Of a stretch of DNA of 64,000 nucleotides, positions 11,516 to 21,600 are shown piece after piece. How positions within the stretch are numbered: the stretch's first letter is position 1; each line of letters starts with the position of its first letter. Under the pieces are notes generated by a model. That model did no database searches. It was not told the DNA's origin and saw only the letters and a list, made by a program, of their open reading frames with translations. The stretch is from Actinostola sp. cb2023 (Eukaryota > Cnidaria > Anthozoa > Actiniaria > Actinostolidae). The DNA lies in the NCBI GenBank assembly GCA_033675265.1, contig JAUJYZ010000821.1, forward strand, positions 1 to 64,000. The letters are read 5' to 3'. Made by a program: the position numbers and the translations under genes.

Positions 11516-11756
11516 GTAGACATTATACAGGCTTTCTGCTCGCTTTTAAGACTAGTAACATGTTCATTTGGTTTAACAGACTCCTCTCTCGAGTCCAAAC
11601 TCGTTCTCTCAAAAATCTACCATTTTGTTTACAGTTGTACTTGCTCATACACAGGGCATGCCGAATGTCAAAATGTCAGTTGTCACGAAATTGACCAATC
11701 AGAGCCTGATACCGGATTCTGGTATCATGGAACAGTTTTCTCTAAAGAATGTTTAC

Positions 11757-11820
11757 AGGCTCTCCTTCCCCTCTTCCCTCCTCCCCAGTCCCCCTCCCTT
11801 TCCCTCCCCTTGGAGAGCCT
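11757..11820. repeat. Hairpin with C-rich core
   Basis: AGGCTCTCC and GGAGAGCCT bound a pyrimidine-rich loop. The design is the same as the C-rich element at 41219-41384, although the stems differ. Confidence 0.5.
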
Positions 11821-11964
11821 GTTCACAGGCTAGGATTGGGAGATTGTGGAAACTGCAAGATTATCTACAAGTTGATTATGAAGACATATCCATTCCTAAT
11901 ACAAAGAGATTTGGTGAATAGCTTGTTCAAAAAAGTGAATAAACTGCATTCAAGCCGATTATTC

Positions 11965-13365
11965 TGATCCCATCGAAAACCAAATGCTGTGACAAAAACA
12001 TCAAGATGGATAGCAAACCGTATCGTCTATACCATGACAGGCACTTATGTTGGAGCACTATTCCACGGCGAATGTGGTAACTGTAAAGTGAGATACTTTC
12101 CGAACTACAAGATAATTGGCAGAGACCGTAGGATTTATGATGATCCCTTGGAAAGCCATAATGTGCATTTTCGAGTAACATCCAAGACTATTTTCGAAAA
12201 ACAGTTATTAAAAGACATTTCAAGTAACATTTGGGCGATAGGTGCAACCTTTCAGTCCCGTGCTAAAGTGTACAACCTAAATTTTAGCGAGAATGACAAA
12301 GATTCTCTTATGCAACTGAAGGAATTTGGCAGAACTTGTGAAGGAGATTGGAAGTTAAATGAACAATGTGTAAATGATGCATGGTTTAATTGGGTAATTG
12401 TGAATTATTACAACAGCATCGGTACGTTATCCATCACAAGTATTAAGAGCAACTATTCAAAAAACAGCAACAGGTTGAACATTGAAGAGATGTGCGAAGC
12501 TGTGGCAAGAAATGTGTGCTACCTCAAATTAAGTGGGTGAAACATAGTTGTAAAACTCCAGGCTGTTCCGAAGGATATGTAACAGTTGATGGTAATGAAT
12601 ATTTGAAGAGATCAAAGTGCGCTCTGCCTATGGCCAAGGTAAGGATCTACACAATATATTCAAGTGTTTAATTCACTATGAACAGGCGGAAAACATCAAG
12701 CCCCATCAAAGTTTTGCAGTATGCATCAAGATCACAATTAAAAAAAATGCAGAGGAAGTGAACATACCGGCTGAGTTCAGCACGGCTAAATCAGAGGCAG
12801 GCCTGATACCAGAAGAGGTATTTATGGCAGGTAATACCGAGATAGGCTGCTTTTTACTTTTTATGAAACAACTGCAGGAATACTTGCATTGACAAGGCCC
12901 TGTGGTATCGTTATGAGCATGACAGACATGTTCACAAGTGAATCTCATACGCAAGTATTTCTGTTCCTGTTAAGAACATTTTGCCATGAAGTATGTGATA
13001 GTTGAAGTACTTGGGATACGACAGAGCATGCGGCCTGGTACCATTCCTGAAGAATCAAGCAAAGAATGGCAGTGCAGGAGCAACAGTGCTGATTGATAAT
13101 GTTCAATTCTTAGTAGACATTTTTCATGTCCAAGCATACAGAGGAAGTCTGCATGCCACCAAACAATCCCAAGTGTTTATACCACCCAAGCCTTCCACAA
13201 TTTGCAGAAATCAAAGGGGTGAATACAGAATCATGTGAGCAGGGTTTTAAAAGAATGAATCAGTATCTAGAACTTACCAGGAAGATGACCCAGTATAAGA
13301 GAAACATGCTGTTTTTGGTTAACAAAGATTTGGAATGTGAGTTAAAACGAAAATCCTTGATGTAA
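11965..13365 (+). pseudogene. KDZ/Zisupton-type transposase with cysteine-cluster domain, degraded
   Basis: Several frames together show one decayed gene. The stretch 11989-12540 carries '[20 protein letters not shown]' and '[20 protein letters not shown]', resembling the CxC5-type cysteine clusters associated with KDZ transposases, and continues after 12540 in another frame with '[20 protein letters not shown]'. Downstream, 13002-13238 has '[18 protein letters not shown]' and '[11 protein letters not shown]'. In the next frame, 13126-13365 has '[18 protein letters not shown]' and '[10 protein letters not shown]', the C-terminal block of KDZ proteins. The break between these two frames lies inside 'DIFHV', so it is a mutation rather than an intron. 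Several stops and shifts mean it is non-functional. It is the most decayed coding element in the window. Confidence 0.65.
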
Positions 13366-13625
13366 TAATTATAATATTCAGAAGTGTTTAAAGTGCAAGT
13401 CCAATTTAAGTCCATAAAATTCTGTAAATTCTTAAAGTTCTATCTTTACTGGTTAAAATGATGTTTAACTTAAAAAAATCCGTCCACGCAAACCTACTGT
13501 ACTGTGTTCTTGAAGGTCAAGAATCTTGTGAATTTGATGCGAACATTTCGTGATGCTAATTAAGTATGCATGATGTCATAAGTAGGACGGGCCATTGCAC
13601 AAAGACCGCTGGGCTGTGAAGAAAT

Positions 13626-14018
13626 ATGGCCTTGGGCTGTAAAGGAAATCCTCACAGTGGTAAATATTGTATCACTGGCGGTCCTGGTAAAGTAAGCTGC
13701 ACCAACAGTCAACACGCTGTTGGAATATCAATGCATGTCTTTCTGAAAGATGAAAATCTACGAAAACCCTGGGTCCGTTTCGTGCGTAAACATCGTCCAA
13801 ACTTTCAACCCACATCGACATCGGTTCTGTGCTCGGCACATTTTGAGAGCCACTGTTTCACAACAAATATTGGCATAGTGGATAAGCTTCGAATGAAAAG
13901 GAAACTTCACCGAGGACCTAACCCAGCAATGATGCAGGAGTTCATTGCACACGTACAAACATTTGAATTCTTTAAAGGTGAAATGCAAAGCCCAAAACAA
14001 CTTTATCTTATCTTGTAG
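13626..14018 (+). CDS. THAP zinc-finger protein, short
   Basis: This is a 130-residue frame from an ATG in good context (GAAGAAATGG). It has a THAP-type C2CH zinc finger. Visible features are 'VSCTNSQHAVGISMHVF', the invariant tryptophan in 'KPWVRFVRKHRPNF', and 'SVLCSAHFESHCF' with the closing C-x2-H. THAP domains bind DNA and are found in P-element and Kolobok transposases and in host factors. Nothing recognisable follows the finger, and the frame ends about 50 residues later, so this is either a truncated transposase N-terminus, one exon of a spliced gene, or a stand-alone DNA-binding protein. The KDZ remnant ends 260 bp upstream. Confidence 0.7.
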   Translation: MALGCKGNPHSGKYCITGGPGKVSCTNSQHAVGISMHVFLKDENLRKPWVRFVRKHRPNFQPTSTSVLCSAHFESHCFTTNIGIVDKLRMKRKLHRGPNPAMMQEFIAHVQTFEFFKGEMQSPKQLYLIL

Positions 14019-14304
14019 TGCTTGGTAAACTATGTCGAGTTTCAAAGTTGGAAAATCAGCAGTTTCCAAAGTTTCTCCGAAGTACGTTTTTTTTGGCAGA
14101 GGGAGACTGAGACTTTTTGTGACGTCACTCGTGACACGGTACAGTCTGATCTCCAAGCATTTGACGAAAAAACAACATACAGTACCGCCTAAAATTATTG
14201 CAACAGCTAAGAACCGAAATTGCACTGCAAAAAGATTCCCCGACCTTCCCACTCTCGTCAAAATTGCAATCTTCAGCAATCTACAAATGTTCTATAATGT
14301 AATA

Positions 14305-15426
14305 CCGTATTCACCGGCGTATAAGCCGCACTCGCAGATAAGCCGCACCCCGAATTTGGCAACGTAAATTTTGGAAAAAAAGTTTTTTGAATAAAATTAA
14401 TAGAATTCACATGTTAAGTGAAATCTTGAGAAAGCTACATGTACATTACATGCATTGCGTTATCGGACGTACAGTACCGATCGAAACTAACCTCAAACTT
14501 AACGCAAAGTAAACACCGGGGTGCATTTGGAGTTAACGCAAAACAAACGCAATTAAAGCAAACGGCTGCCGATGTTTGCGTTTGTTTAGCGTTTACTAAA
14601 TGAATGCAAAGCAAACCCAAAGTAAACTCTCATGGATTTCATATTCGAAAGCATTCAAACATCGTTATTTAATACAAATTCAGTACTTCAAGTTTACCGT
14701 AAATGTACAAAATAATGCACACACAAAATACACAAAATCAAACACGCTTCAGCAAACTGAAAGCGAACAAAATAAACCTTTAATCAAGCCTAAACGAAAA
14801 GCGATTTCTGTGTCGAAATCTCATTGCCAAAGGACATGAAATCGAAGACATTTTAGATAAAAGATGACGATGTTTTCGCAAAGAATGAAAGGAACACAAC
14901 CAGACTAGACATCGACTAGACACTTGGCGGCGAAATGTGTCACGTTACGTCACACAAAGAAACCGCTAATCAGATGACAAGGGAGTAATGGCAGATCGTA
15001 GTGACTTTACTCTTCAATGTCCGAAAAGTTAAATGTACCAGTCGAAGATCAAAAAAATATTTACATTATTGAGAAATTGCAATCTAATCCGTCCAAATAT
15101 GTCCAAATATGACAATTCAGAACCAGAAATCTTCCTTTAGTTTCCTTTGTCAATCACATATTCATTTACATTCGTTCGACTTTCGGCTCAGGTTTGTTTA
15201 CTTTGTACGTACTTCTCAAACACGCGTTTATTCTGCATTAATTCCAAACAAACGCAAAGCAAACCCTGGCAAACAATCAATGATGTACGTACTCTTTTAT
15301 ACTTTTATGTTAATTATATGTAAATTTCTGGGACCAATTCCAGATGTTCTCCAAGATAAGCCGCACCCCCAACTTTGAATCACGATTTTCGGAAAAAAAG
15401 TGCGGCTTATACGCCGGTGAATACGG
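14305..15426. mobile_element. 1.1-kb non-autonomous DNA element
   Basis: The ends read CCGTATTCACCGGCGTATAAGCCGCAC (split here as CCGTATTCACCGG and CGTATAAGCCGCAC) and the exact reverse complement at 15397-15426, flanked by TA. A direct sub-repeat, AAGATAAGCCGCACC-like, lies inside both ends. The interior has many AACGCAAAGCAAACC-like words and no transposase. Confidence 0.8.
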
Positions 15427-15459
15427 TACTCAAAATCCTTTACTTTTCCTTGCCTTTTT

Positions 15460-15490
15460 GTGGCTACTCTTCTTAGAAGAGAGTAGCCAC
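15460..15490. repeat. Hairpin, 10-bp stem
   Basis: GTGGCTACTC and GAGTAGCCAC flank an 11-nt loop. It lies just outside the preceding element and just upstream of the Helentron coding region, so it may mark the Helentron 5' end; this placement is inference. Confidence 0.6.
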
Positions 15491-15966
15491 TATGCCATCG
15501 AGTGTGTAAGTAAGTCCGTCCGTCAGTAAGTAATCCTGATCTTCGTATAGTGTTCGGAACCGATTGATATCAATCGAACACTGGGCGACAAACAGCGACG
15601 AAGTCATCGACGATATACCCGACGTTTCACCGGTGGTCTCCGATAGATTTTCGTAGGATTTTCGTGCATCAGTAGTCGCCTAGCTCTTTCGGCAGATTTC
15701 GGTAAGTTATCGGTTATTTTCGCGATCTCTCGCGTGATTGTCGAGTATTTATCGATTGAAGACGTATGAGCGACGTCGTCTTCATTCCATGTGCTCTACT
15801 TCACGCGTTGGTTTGAAGGTAAGTTATTGCACATTATTTACTATGATTTCATGCTATTTTGCATCAATAAATAGACACAGCTCTCAAGCAATGTGTCAAG
15901 TGTTTCTTCGTACAAGTTTTTCTAGGGTTTTTGATGGTCTGACGACATTATCCAGCCGAATAACGA

Positions 15967-16844
15967 TGACTGAACCGAAGTGTTTGTTTGGCGTCCATGA
16001 CGATCGATGTGCATCCCAGCATCGCCTGGCGATCTATAACCCTTTTATAGGGTCAAATAAATCCCTCACGGGATCAAATAATCCCAGCAATGGGATCCAA
16101 AATGTCTTTCGAGACACAAATAATCCCAGCAATGGGATCCAAAATGTCTTTCGAGACACAAATAATCCCAGCAATGGGATCAAACATGTCTTTCGAGACA
16201 CAAATAATCCCAGCAATGGGATCAAACATGTCTTTCGAGACACAAATAATCCCAGCAATGGGATCAAACATGTCTTTCGAGACACAAATAATCCCAGCAA
16301 TGGGATCAAACATGTCTTTCGAGACACTAGTAATTCCAGCAATGGAATCAAAACTGTCTATTTAGACACAAATAATTCCAGCAATGGAACCAAACTTGTC
16401 TTTCGAGACACTAATAAACACAGCAATGGGACACGAAACCTCCTTTCGGAGACATATGTATTCCTTCGAGGAACGAAAAATGTATTTCAAGACACCAAAG
16501 ATTCCCTTTTGGGAACAATTACGAGCAATAATCCCAACGATGCTAACTGTCATGCACAAGCTAAACAAACATTTCTGGTTCAGATCAGATTCTGCATGCA
16601 GGCATTCATGAGAGCTGGTTCTAAATATGACATGAGTACTGATAATAATACTATCATTGATGATGTGTGTATTAGTAAAGAAGATGTGGTAAATCAGACA
16701 CCTCGATGCATACCAAATAGTAGACATTCTAGACCGCATTTAAAAGTTGTAACTAATAGAGTCAGAGATAGAGAACCATCTAGGATTTCATTAAGAAAAG
16801 TTATGCAATCATTGAAATGTAGAAAAACTGAGAAGGAAGCATAA
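15967..16844 (+). CDS. Helentron N-terminal ORF with 14-residue repeats
   Basis: The ATG at 15967 is the first in the frame after a plausible 5'-UTR intron (donor GTAAGT at 15820, acceptor TTTTTCTAG near 15925). It opens an ORF of 292 residues. Residues about 38-180 are tandem copies of NNPSNGIQNVFRDT, first exact, then drifting. The C-terminal part is basic ('RVRDREPSRISLRKVM') and ends at 16844. No domain is recognised. The next frame, with the 2A signal, starts at 16849 and is open upstream to 16818, so the two overlap across an A5 run at about 16823. A one-base change there would fuse them, making this the upstream product released by the 2A signal. The DNA is a hairpin array, described separately. 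Confidence 0.65.
16021..16515. repeat. Array of over 20 short hairpins, 42-bp period
   Basis: Two hairpins alternate in each 42-bp unit: ATCCC-AGCAAT-GGGAT (first at 16081) and TGTCT-TTCG-AGACA (first at 16103). Exact units start at 16081, 16123, 16165, 16207, 16249 and 16291. Flanking hairpins have other sequences but similar geometry: ATCGC/GCGAT (16021), ACCCT/AGGGT (16039), ATCCC/GGGAT with another loop (16061), ATTCC/GGAAT (16333), TGTCT/AGACA with loop ATTT (16355), CTCC/GGAG (16440), TTCCT/AGGAA (16461) and TTCCC/GGGAA (16502). Paired changes preserve the stems. Confidence 0.9.
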
Positions 16845-16848
16845 GAAA

Positions 16849-17540
16849 ATGTTTAAAATGTCAGTCCCTGTTTCATCTGTTTTGCATAGTATTGCATCAA
16901 ATTATAAACAATGGAATATCAGATATACTAAGAGAAAAGACAGTTTCTACAGTAATTACATGTATTTTATTCAAACTAAGGGATCAGCAATGGCTTATAA
17001 TGTGTCAGAAAAAAATATTTTACTGTCTGGTGATATTGAATTAAACCCAGGTCCTGTAACAAATAATAGTACCTCATCTAGAGCAATAGCTAGCCACAGA
17101 TCTGACTTTGTGTTTAACTATAGACTGCTTCGGCACAGTTTAAGACCACTAGATGTTGGTGGTGGAGGTGATTGTTTCTTTAAGTCTGTATCACATCAGT
17201 TATATGGTAATTCAAGCCATCATTTAGAAATTAGAGCAGCAGGTATTCAGTATTTAAATGATAATCCAGAACGATTTATCGAAAGCAATGTAGAGAGATC
17301 ATGGTTGGAATATTTATCCAATATGTCTATGCAAGGAACATGGGCAGATCATATTATCATACAAGCAGTGGCTGATGGAATGAATTTAAGGATTCATGTC
17401 ATAGAATCCAATGAAAGTTTTTCAGAGAATAACCTTGGTTGAAGCAACAAATATGATTCAAAATCCTAGGTCTGTATATTTGGGACACATAGGTGAGATG
17501 CATTATATCTCAACGGTATCGGCTCTATATGAAAGAAATG
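16849..17540 (+). CDS. Helentron 2A signal and OTU cysteine protease
   Basis: This is the N-terminal part of the large Helentron polyprotein. About 65 residues in, 'LLSGDIELNPGP' is a canonical 2A (StopGo) signal, at which ribosomes skip the glycine-proline bond and release the upstream chain. An OTU-family deubiquitinase fold follows: 'LDVGGGGDCFFKSVSHQLYG' holds the catalytic aspartate and cysteine, 'WADHIIIQAVADGMNLRIHV' the central helix and strand, and 'YLGHIGEMHYISTVS' the catalytic histidine. The histidine lies in the next frame; the shift falls in a T5 run near 17420. OTU domains are known from Helitrons of several animals and would remove ubiquitin. The context says it is translated as part of the replicase. 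Confidence 0.85.
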
Positions 17541-18130
17541 CAAATCAAACAGACAGTGACACTAATTCAAGCGAATGTCCTGAAAATAATTGCAAAAGAA
17601 AGTCCAATGCTAACATGTCAGAATGCCAAAAGGAACAAATGACACAAAATCATGTTGAAATTGAAAAGCCTTGCAATAGTAGTGAATGTACACAGCAAAG
17701 CAGAATACCAAGCAAAAGTAAAAAGAGCAAAGAGGAAAAAGCTAAATATATGAGACAATATAGAGCTGCTAAAGCATCAGTCGAAGAAAAAGAAAAGAGA
17801 AAGTCATATATGAAGGGTTATAGAACATCTAAGGCATCTGTAGAAGATAAGGCAAAAAACATTGAATACACAAAAAAATATAGAGCTTCTAAGACATCTG
17901 TAGAAGATAAGGCTAAACATAATGAATACAAGAAAAACTATAGAGCTTCTAAGACATCTGTTGAAGAAAAGGCAGAATATAATGCATACAAGAAAAAACT
18001 ATAGAGCATCTAAGACATCTGTAGAAGATAAGGCTAAACATAATGCATACATGAAAAAAACTATAGAGCATTTAAGACATCTCCACAGGAAAAGGCCAAA
18101 AATAATGCATATGTGAAAAGTTATAGAGCA
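17411..18130 (+). CDS. Helentron lysine-rich repeat linker
   Basis: Downstream of the OTU domain the chain becomes hydrophilic, then enters about six copies of a 20-residue, 60-bp repeat of the form YRASKTSVEDKAKHNEYKKN. The repeat is strongly basic and predicted helical, so DNA or RNA binding is a reasonable guess but no more. Two breaks occur inside the array. At about 17990 a run of six A replaces five, and at about 18057 seven A replace five; together they restore the frame. Repeat-driven slippage or run-length error explains both. Neither break has GT-AG splice signals. Confidence 0.7.
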
Positions 18131-18646
18131 AAGCCTAAAAGTAATATCCAATTTTGGATTTCAAAGTTTCACAATACAATAGCTTCAGGTCCACTGTACA
18201 TTTGTACTTCCTGTGATCAGTTATGGTATAAACATAGTGTAGTTAATGCTGATAGACTTAGAAAGTCTAACCCTGACATTGACAAGTATCTCTGTAATAA
18301 GACAAGTGTTGATAACATTGAATGGGTTTGTAAAACATGCTACAATCACTTGGTTAAGAACAGAGTTCCACCATGTGCTACAGTAAATGGTATGGCATTC
18401 CCACAAAAACCAGCATTCTTTGATCTCAATGAATTAGAGTGTAGATTGCTGGCTCCAAGAATTGCTTTTCTAAAATTAATGCAAGCTCCTAGGGGAGGGC
18501 AACTCAAAATTCATGGCAATATTGTCAATGTACCTGCAGATGTAACTAATACGGTGAGCATGTTACCACGGTTACCCAGTGAGGCTGGTACAATCAAAGT
18601 GAATTTAAAAAGAAAGTTGCAGTACAAGAGTTCTGCAATGTCATAA
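18113..18646 (+). CDS. Helentron cysteine domain (DUF6570-like)
   Basis: This block precedes the Rep domain in many animal Helitrons. It has two CxxC-type pairs, 'YICTSCDQLWYKHSV' and 'WVCKTCYNHLVKNRVPPCA', then 'LNELECRLLAPRIAFLKLMQ' and 'PRGGQLKIHGNIVNVPADV'. It probably binds zinc and helps position the Rep domain; its exact role is unknown. The frame ends at 18646, but the following ORF is open from 18622 with 'EFCNVINVRPHKVIEAA', which is the expected continuation. The two are therefore one polypeptide separated by a single missing base at about 18627. Confidence 0.8.
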   Translation: MKSYRAKPKSNIQFWISKFHNTIASGPLYICTSCDQLWYKHSVVNADRLRKSNPDIDKYLCNKTSVDNIEWVCKTCYNHLVKNRVPPCATVNGMAFPQKPAFFDLNELECRLLAPRIAFLKLMQAPRGGQLKIHGNIVNVPADVTNTVSMLPRLPSEAGTIKVNLKRKLQYKSSAMS

Positions 18647-21600
18647 ATGTGAGACCTCATAAAGTTATTGAAGCTGCACAATGGTTCATGAGTAATAGTA
18701 GTCTTTATAAAGATGAAGGTATTGTGTTGAACCAAGACTGGGTTAATCATTACAATGAACAAATTTCACAACATGAAAGTAACAATGGATCTGATCAAGA
18801 ATCAGTCGCAGATGAACAAAGTTCTAACAATGAAGATGGCCAAAAACCAGATAATGACGATGACTGGAGTGAAGTTGAAGCAGAAATCCCTGCAGGTGTT
18901 ACTGACACTATGCTTACGCCAACTGACTTTTTAGAAGACAATGAACGGCAAAGTATTCTCAATGTTGCACCAGCTGAGGGCAATAGACCATTGAGTGTAT
19001 TCAGAGATAAATATTCGGAAGAATTAGCATATCCTGGAATATTTCTTGGTCAGAAAAGACCAGAAATTAAAGAACGCATGGTTAAAGTCCACTATAGTGA
19101 TATCTGTAAATCTGAACTCAGAAGGTCAGATAGAAGAGCAGCTATGTGTGTTGAAAATATATTCTATAAAACCAAAAAGCTGCAAATGAAAATCCTTTTA
19201 GGGAAATCACAAATTGCACTAAGAAAATGCAAGGGAAATAGCAGAACCCTAAATGCAGGGCACTTCAAACAACAAGGAACATTAGACAGCTTAATCCGCC
19301 ATGATGAGGGATTTAAATTCCTTAGAGCATTAAGAGGATCACCTCCATACTTTGAAAAAGCAAAGAAAGACCTATTTGCAATGATAAGACAGTTAGGTCC
19401 AGCTTCACTATTTTGTAGTTTCTCAGCAGCAGAAACACAATGGATACATCTCTTAAGAATACTTGGTCAACTTGTTGATCATAAGCAATATACTGATGAA
19501 GAACTAGAGAACTTAAACTGGGAAGAAAAGTGTAGATTGATCCAAAGTGATCCTGTAACTTGTGCTAGACATTTTGACTATCAAGTTAGTCAGTTTCTCA
19601 GTAACTTTCTCTTAAGTGATGCTGCACCACTAGGAAAGATTGCCGACTGGTTTTACAGAGTAGAATACCAACAAAGAGGTTCACCTCATATTCACATGCT
19701 GATATGGCTTGAAGATACACCTCAATTTAAAATAGACAGTGATGCCGATGTGACATCATATATTGATAATATAATTACTTGTCAAAAACCAATAGACAAC
19801 CCTGAACTACTTAAACTGGTCAATAGACAAATACATAGACATTCTCATACTTGTCGCAAGAATACAAAAAGGGAGTGTAGATTCAATTATCCACAGCCTC
19901 CCATGAAGCAAACAGAAATACTGTATCCTCTAGACACTGATATGCCTCAAAGTGAAATAAAAATACACAAAGATTCTTGGAAATCAATCAAAAAGCATCT
20001 AGATGATATGATAGAAGGTGAAGATATTTCCTTTGATCAGTTACTGCTTGATCTCAATGTCACAGAAGAGAACTATTTACTGGCTATAAGTTCATCGCTT
20101 AACACACCTACAGTGTTTTTAAAACGAAATCCAAATGAATTGAGGATAAATAATTACAATCCTGCTTGTCTTAGTGCATGGAGAGCCAATATGGACATCC
20201 AGTTTGTATTAGATGTGTATGCATGTGCTGTATACATAGTCAATTATATCTCTAAGGCTCAAAAAGGAATGAGTGAACTTTTAAGAGAAGCTTGTAATGA
20301 AGCAAGGAAAGGAAATGCTGGTATAAAACAGCAAGTGAGAGACATTGGCAGTAAATTTTTGAATAACGTTGAAATAAGTGCTCAAGAAGCTGTGTACATT
20401 GTTTTACAACTTCCAATGAGAAAAGCATCTCGACAAGTTATATTTATAAACACTTCACCTCCTGAAGAGAGAGTGGAGCTTTTAAAGCCAATCAGTGATA
20501 TTAAAGATATGGAGGATGATTGTGAAGAAATCTACACTAGTGGTTTATTAAAAAGATATTGTAAGCGTCCAGCAAAACTTGAACACTTGACACTTGCAGA
20601 CTGGGCTGCATGGTATGATTCATGTGGGACACCATATGTAAAACAATCAAATGAATTAGATACTGATAATCTCCCATATGAGACATCTATAGATGATGAT
20701 CGAAATGATGATGATGATGATGATAATCTTTGTATCAAAGAGCCTTCTAGTAAGACTAAGAAAAGAACTAAAGCTAGAGTAATAAGAAGTGTTTGGTTCA
20801 ATAAGGAAGCTGAACCTGAGAAGCACTACCGTGAGCTTATTATGCTTTTCACTCCATGGAGAAATGAAGAAACTGATTTAATTGGTTTCTGCTCCTCATA
20901 TCAAGAACGCTGTATACTACTATCCAATATGATCAATGAACAAATGAAACAATATGCTGTCTGTAATGAAGACTTTAATGAAATACAACATGAAATGAAT
21001 AGATTGGAGGAAACATATGACTCTATAGCACCTGGTACTCAGAGTGTTGAACACCAAGACCAGGCTGAAGGTAATACAGATTTACATCCTGATTTCAATG
21101 AGAACTACAACCTATCAGATGACATTGGCATTCCTTCAGTTGATTCAAACACTGAGCCATTAATATTGAATGAATTACAAGATGATGAATATAGACACAT
21201 GGTGCAAATGTTGAATAAAGAACAAAAGGAATTCTTCTATCATGTACTACATCTAATAAAAACATCTGATGAACCATTCTATTGTTTCCTTAGTGGAGGA
21301 GCAGGTGTGGGTAAATCACACCTGACAAAAGCACTCTATCAGGCAGCCTTAAAGTATTATAACACTAGAGCTGGTATGAACTTTAGTGAGATTAAGGTGT
21401 TAATGCTAGCCCCTACTGGTAAAGCAGCATATAATATTAAAGGTAATACAATACATAGTGGACTTGCAATACCTGCATGTCAGTCATTAAGGAACTACAA
21501 ACGCCTTGATTCAAGTAGACTGAATACCTTAAGATGTCAGCTTGGTGGAGTCAAACTGATATTCATAGATGAGATATCCATGGTTGGTAACACTATGTTT

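Noticed and set aside
16034..16351. Open frames antisense to the hairpin repeats
   Set aside because: They are produced by the repeat itself; palindromic units stay open on both strands.
16021..16515. Regular 42-bp repeats with alternate segments could suggest a CRISPR array
   Set aside because: There are no unique spacers: both alternating segments are repeated and palindromic. The surrounding genes are eukaryotic and the array lies in a Helentron ORF.
16990..17060. 2A motif as evidence of an integrated RNA virus
   Set aside because: The same reading frame continues into OTU and Helitron Rep domains, and no viral polymerase or capsid is nearby.
17411..18130. Frame changes in the Helentron read as introns
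   Set aside because: There are no GT-AG pairs at the breaks and no room for introns; each change is explained by run length in the A-rich repeat.
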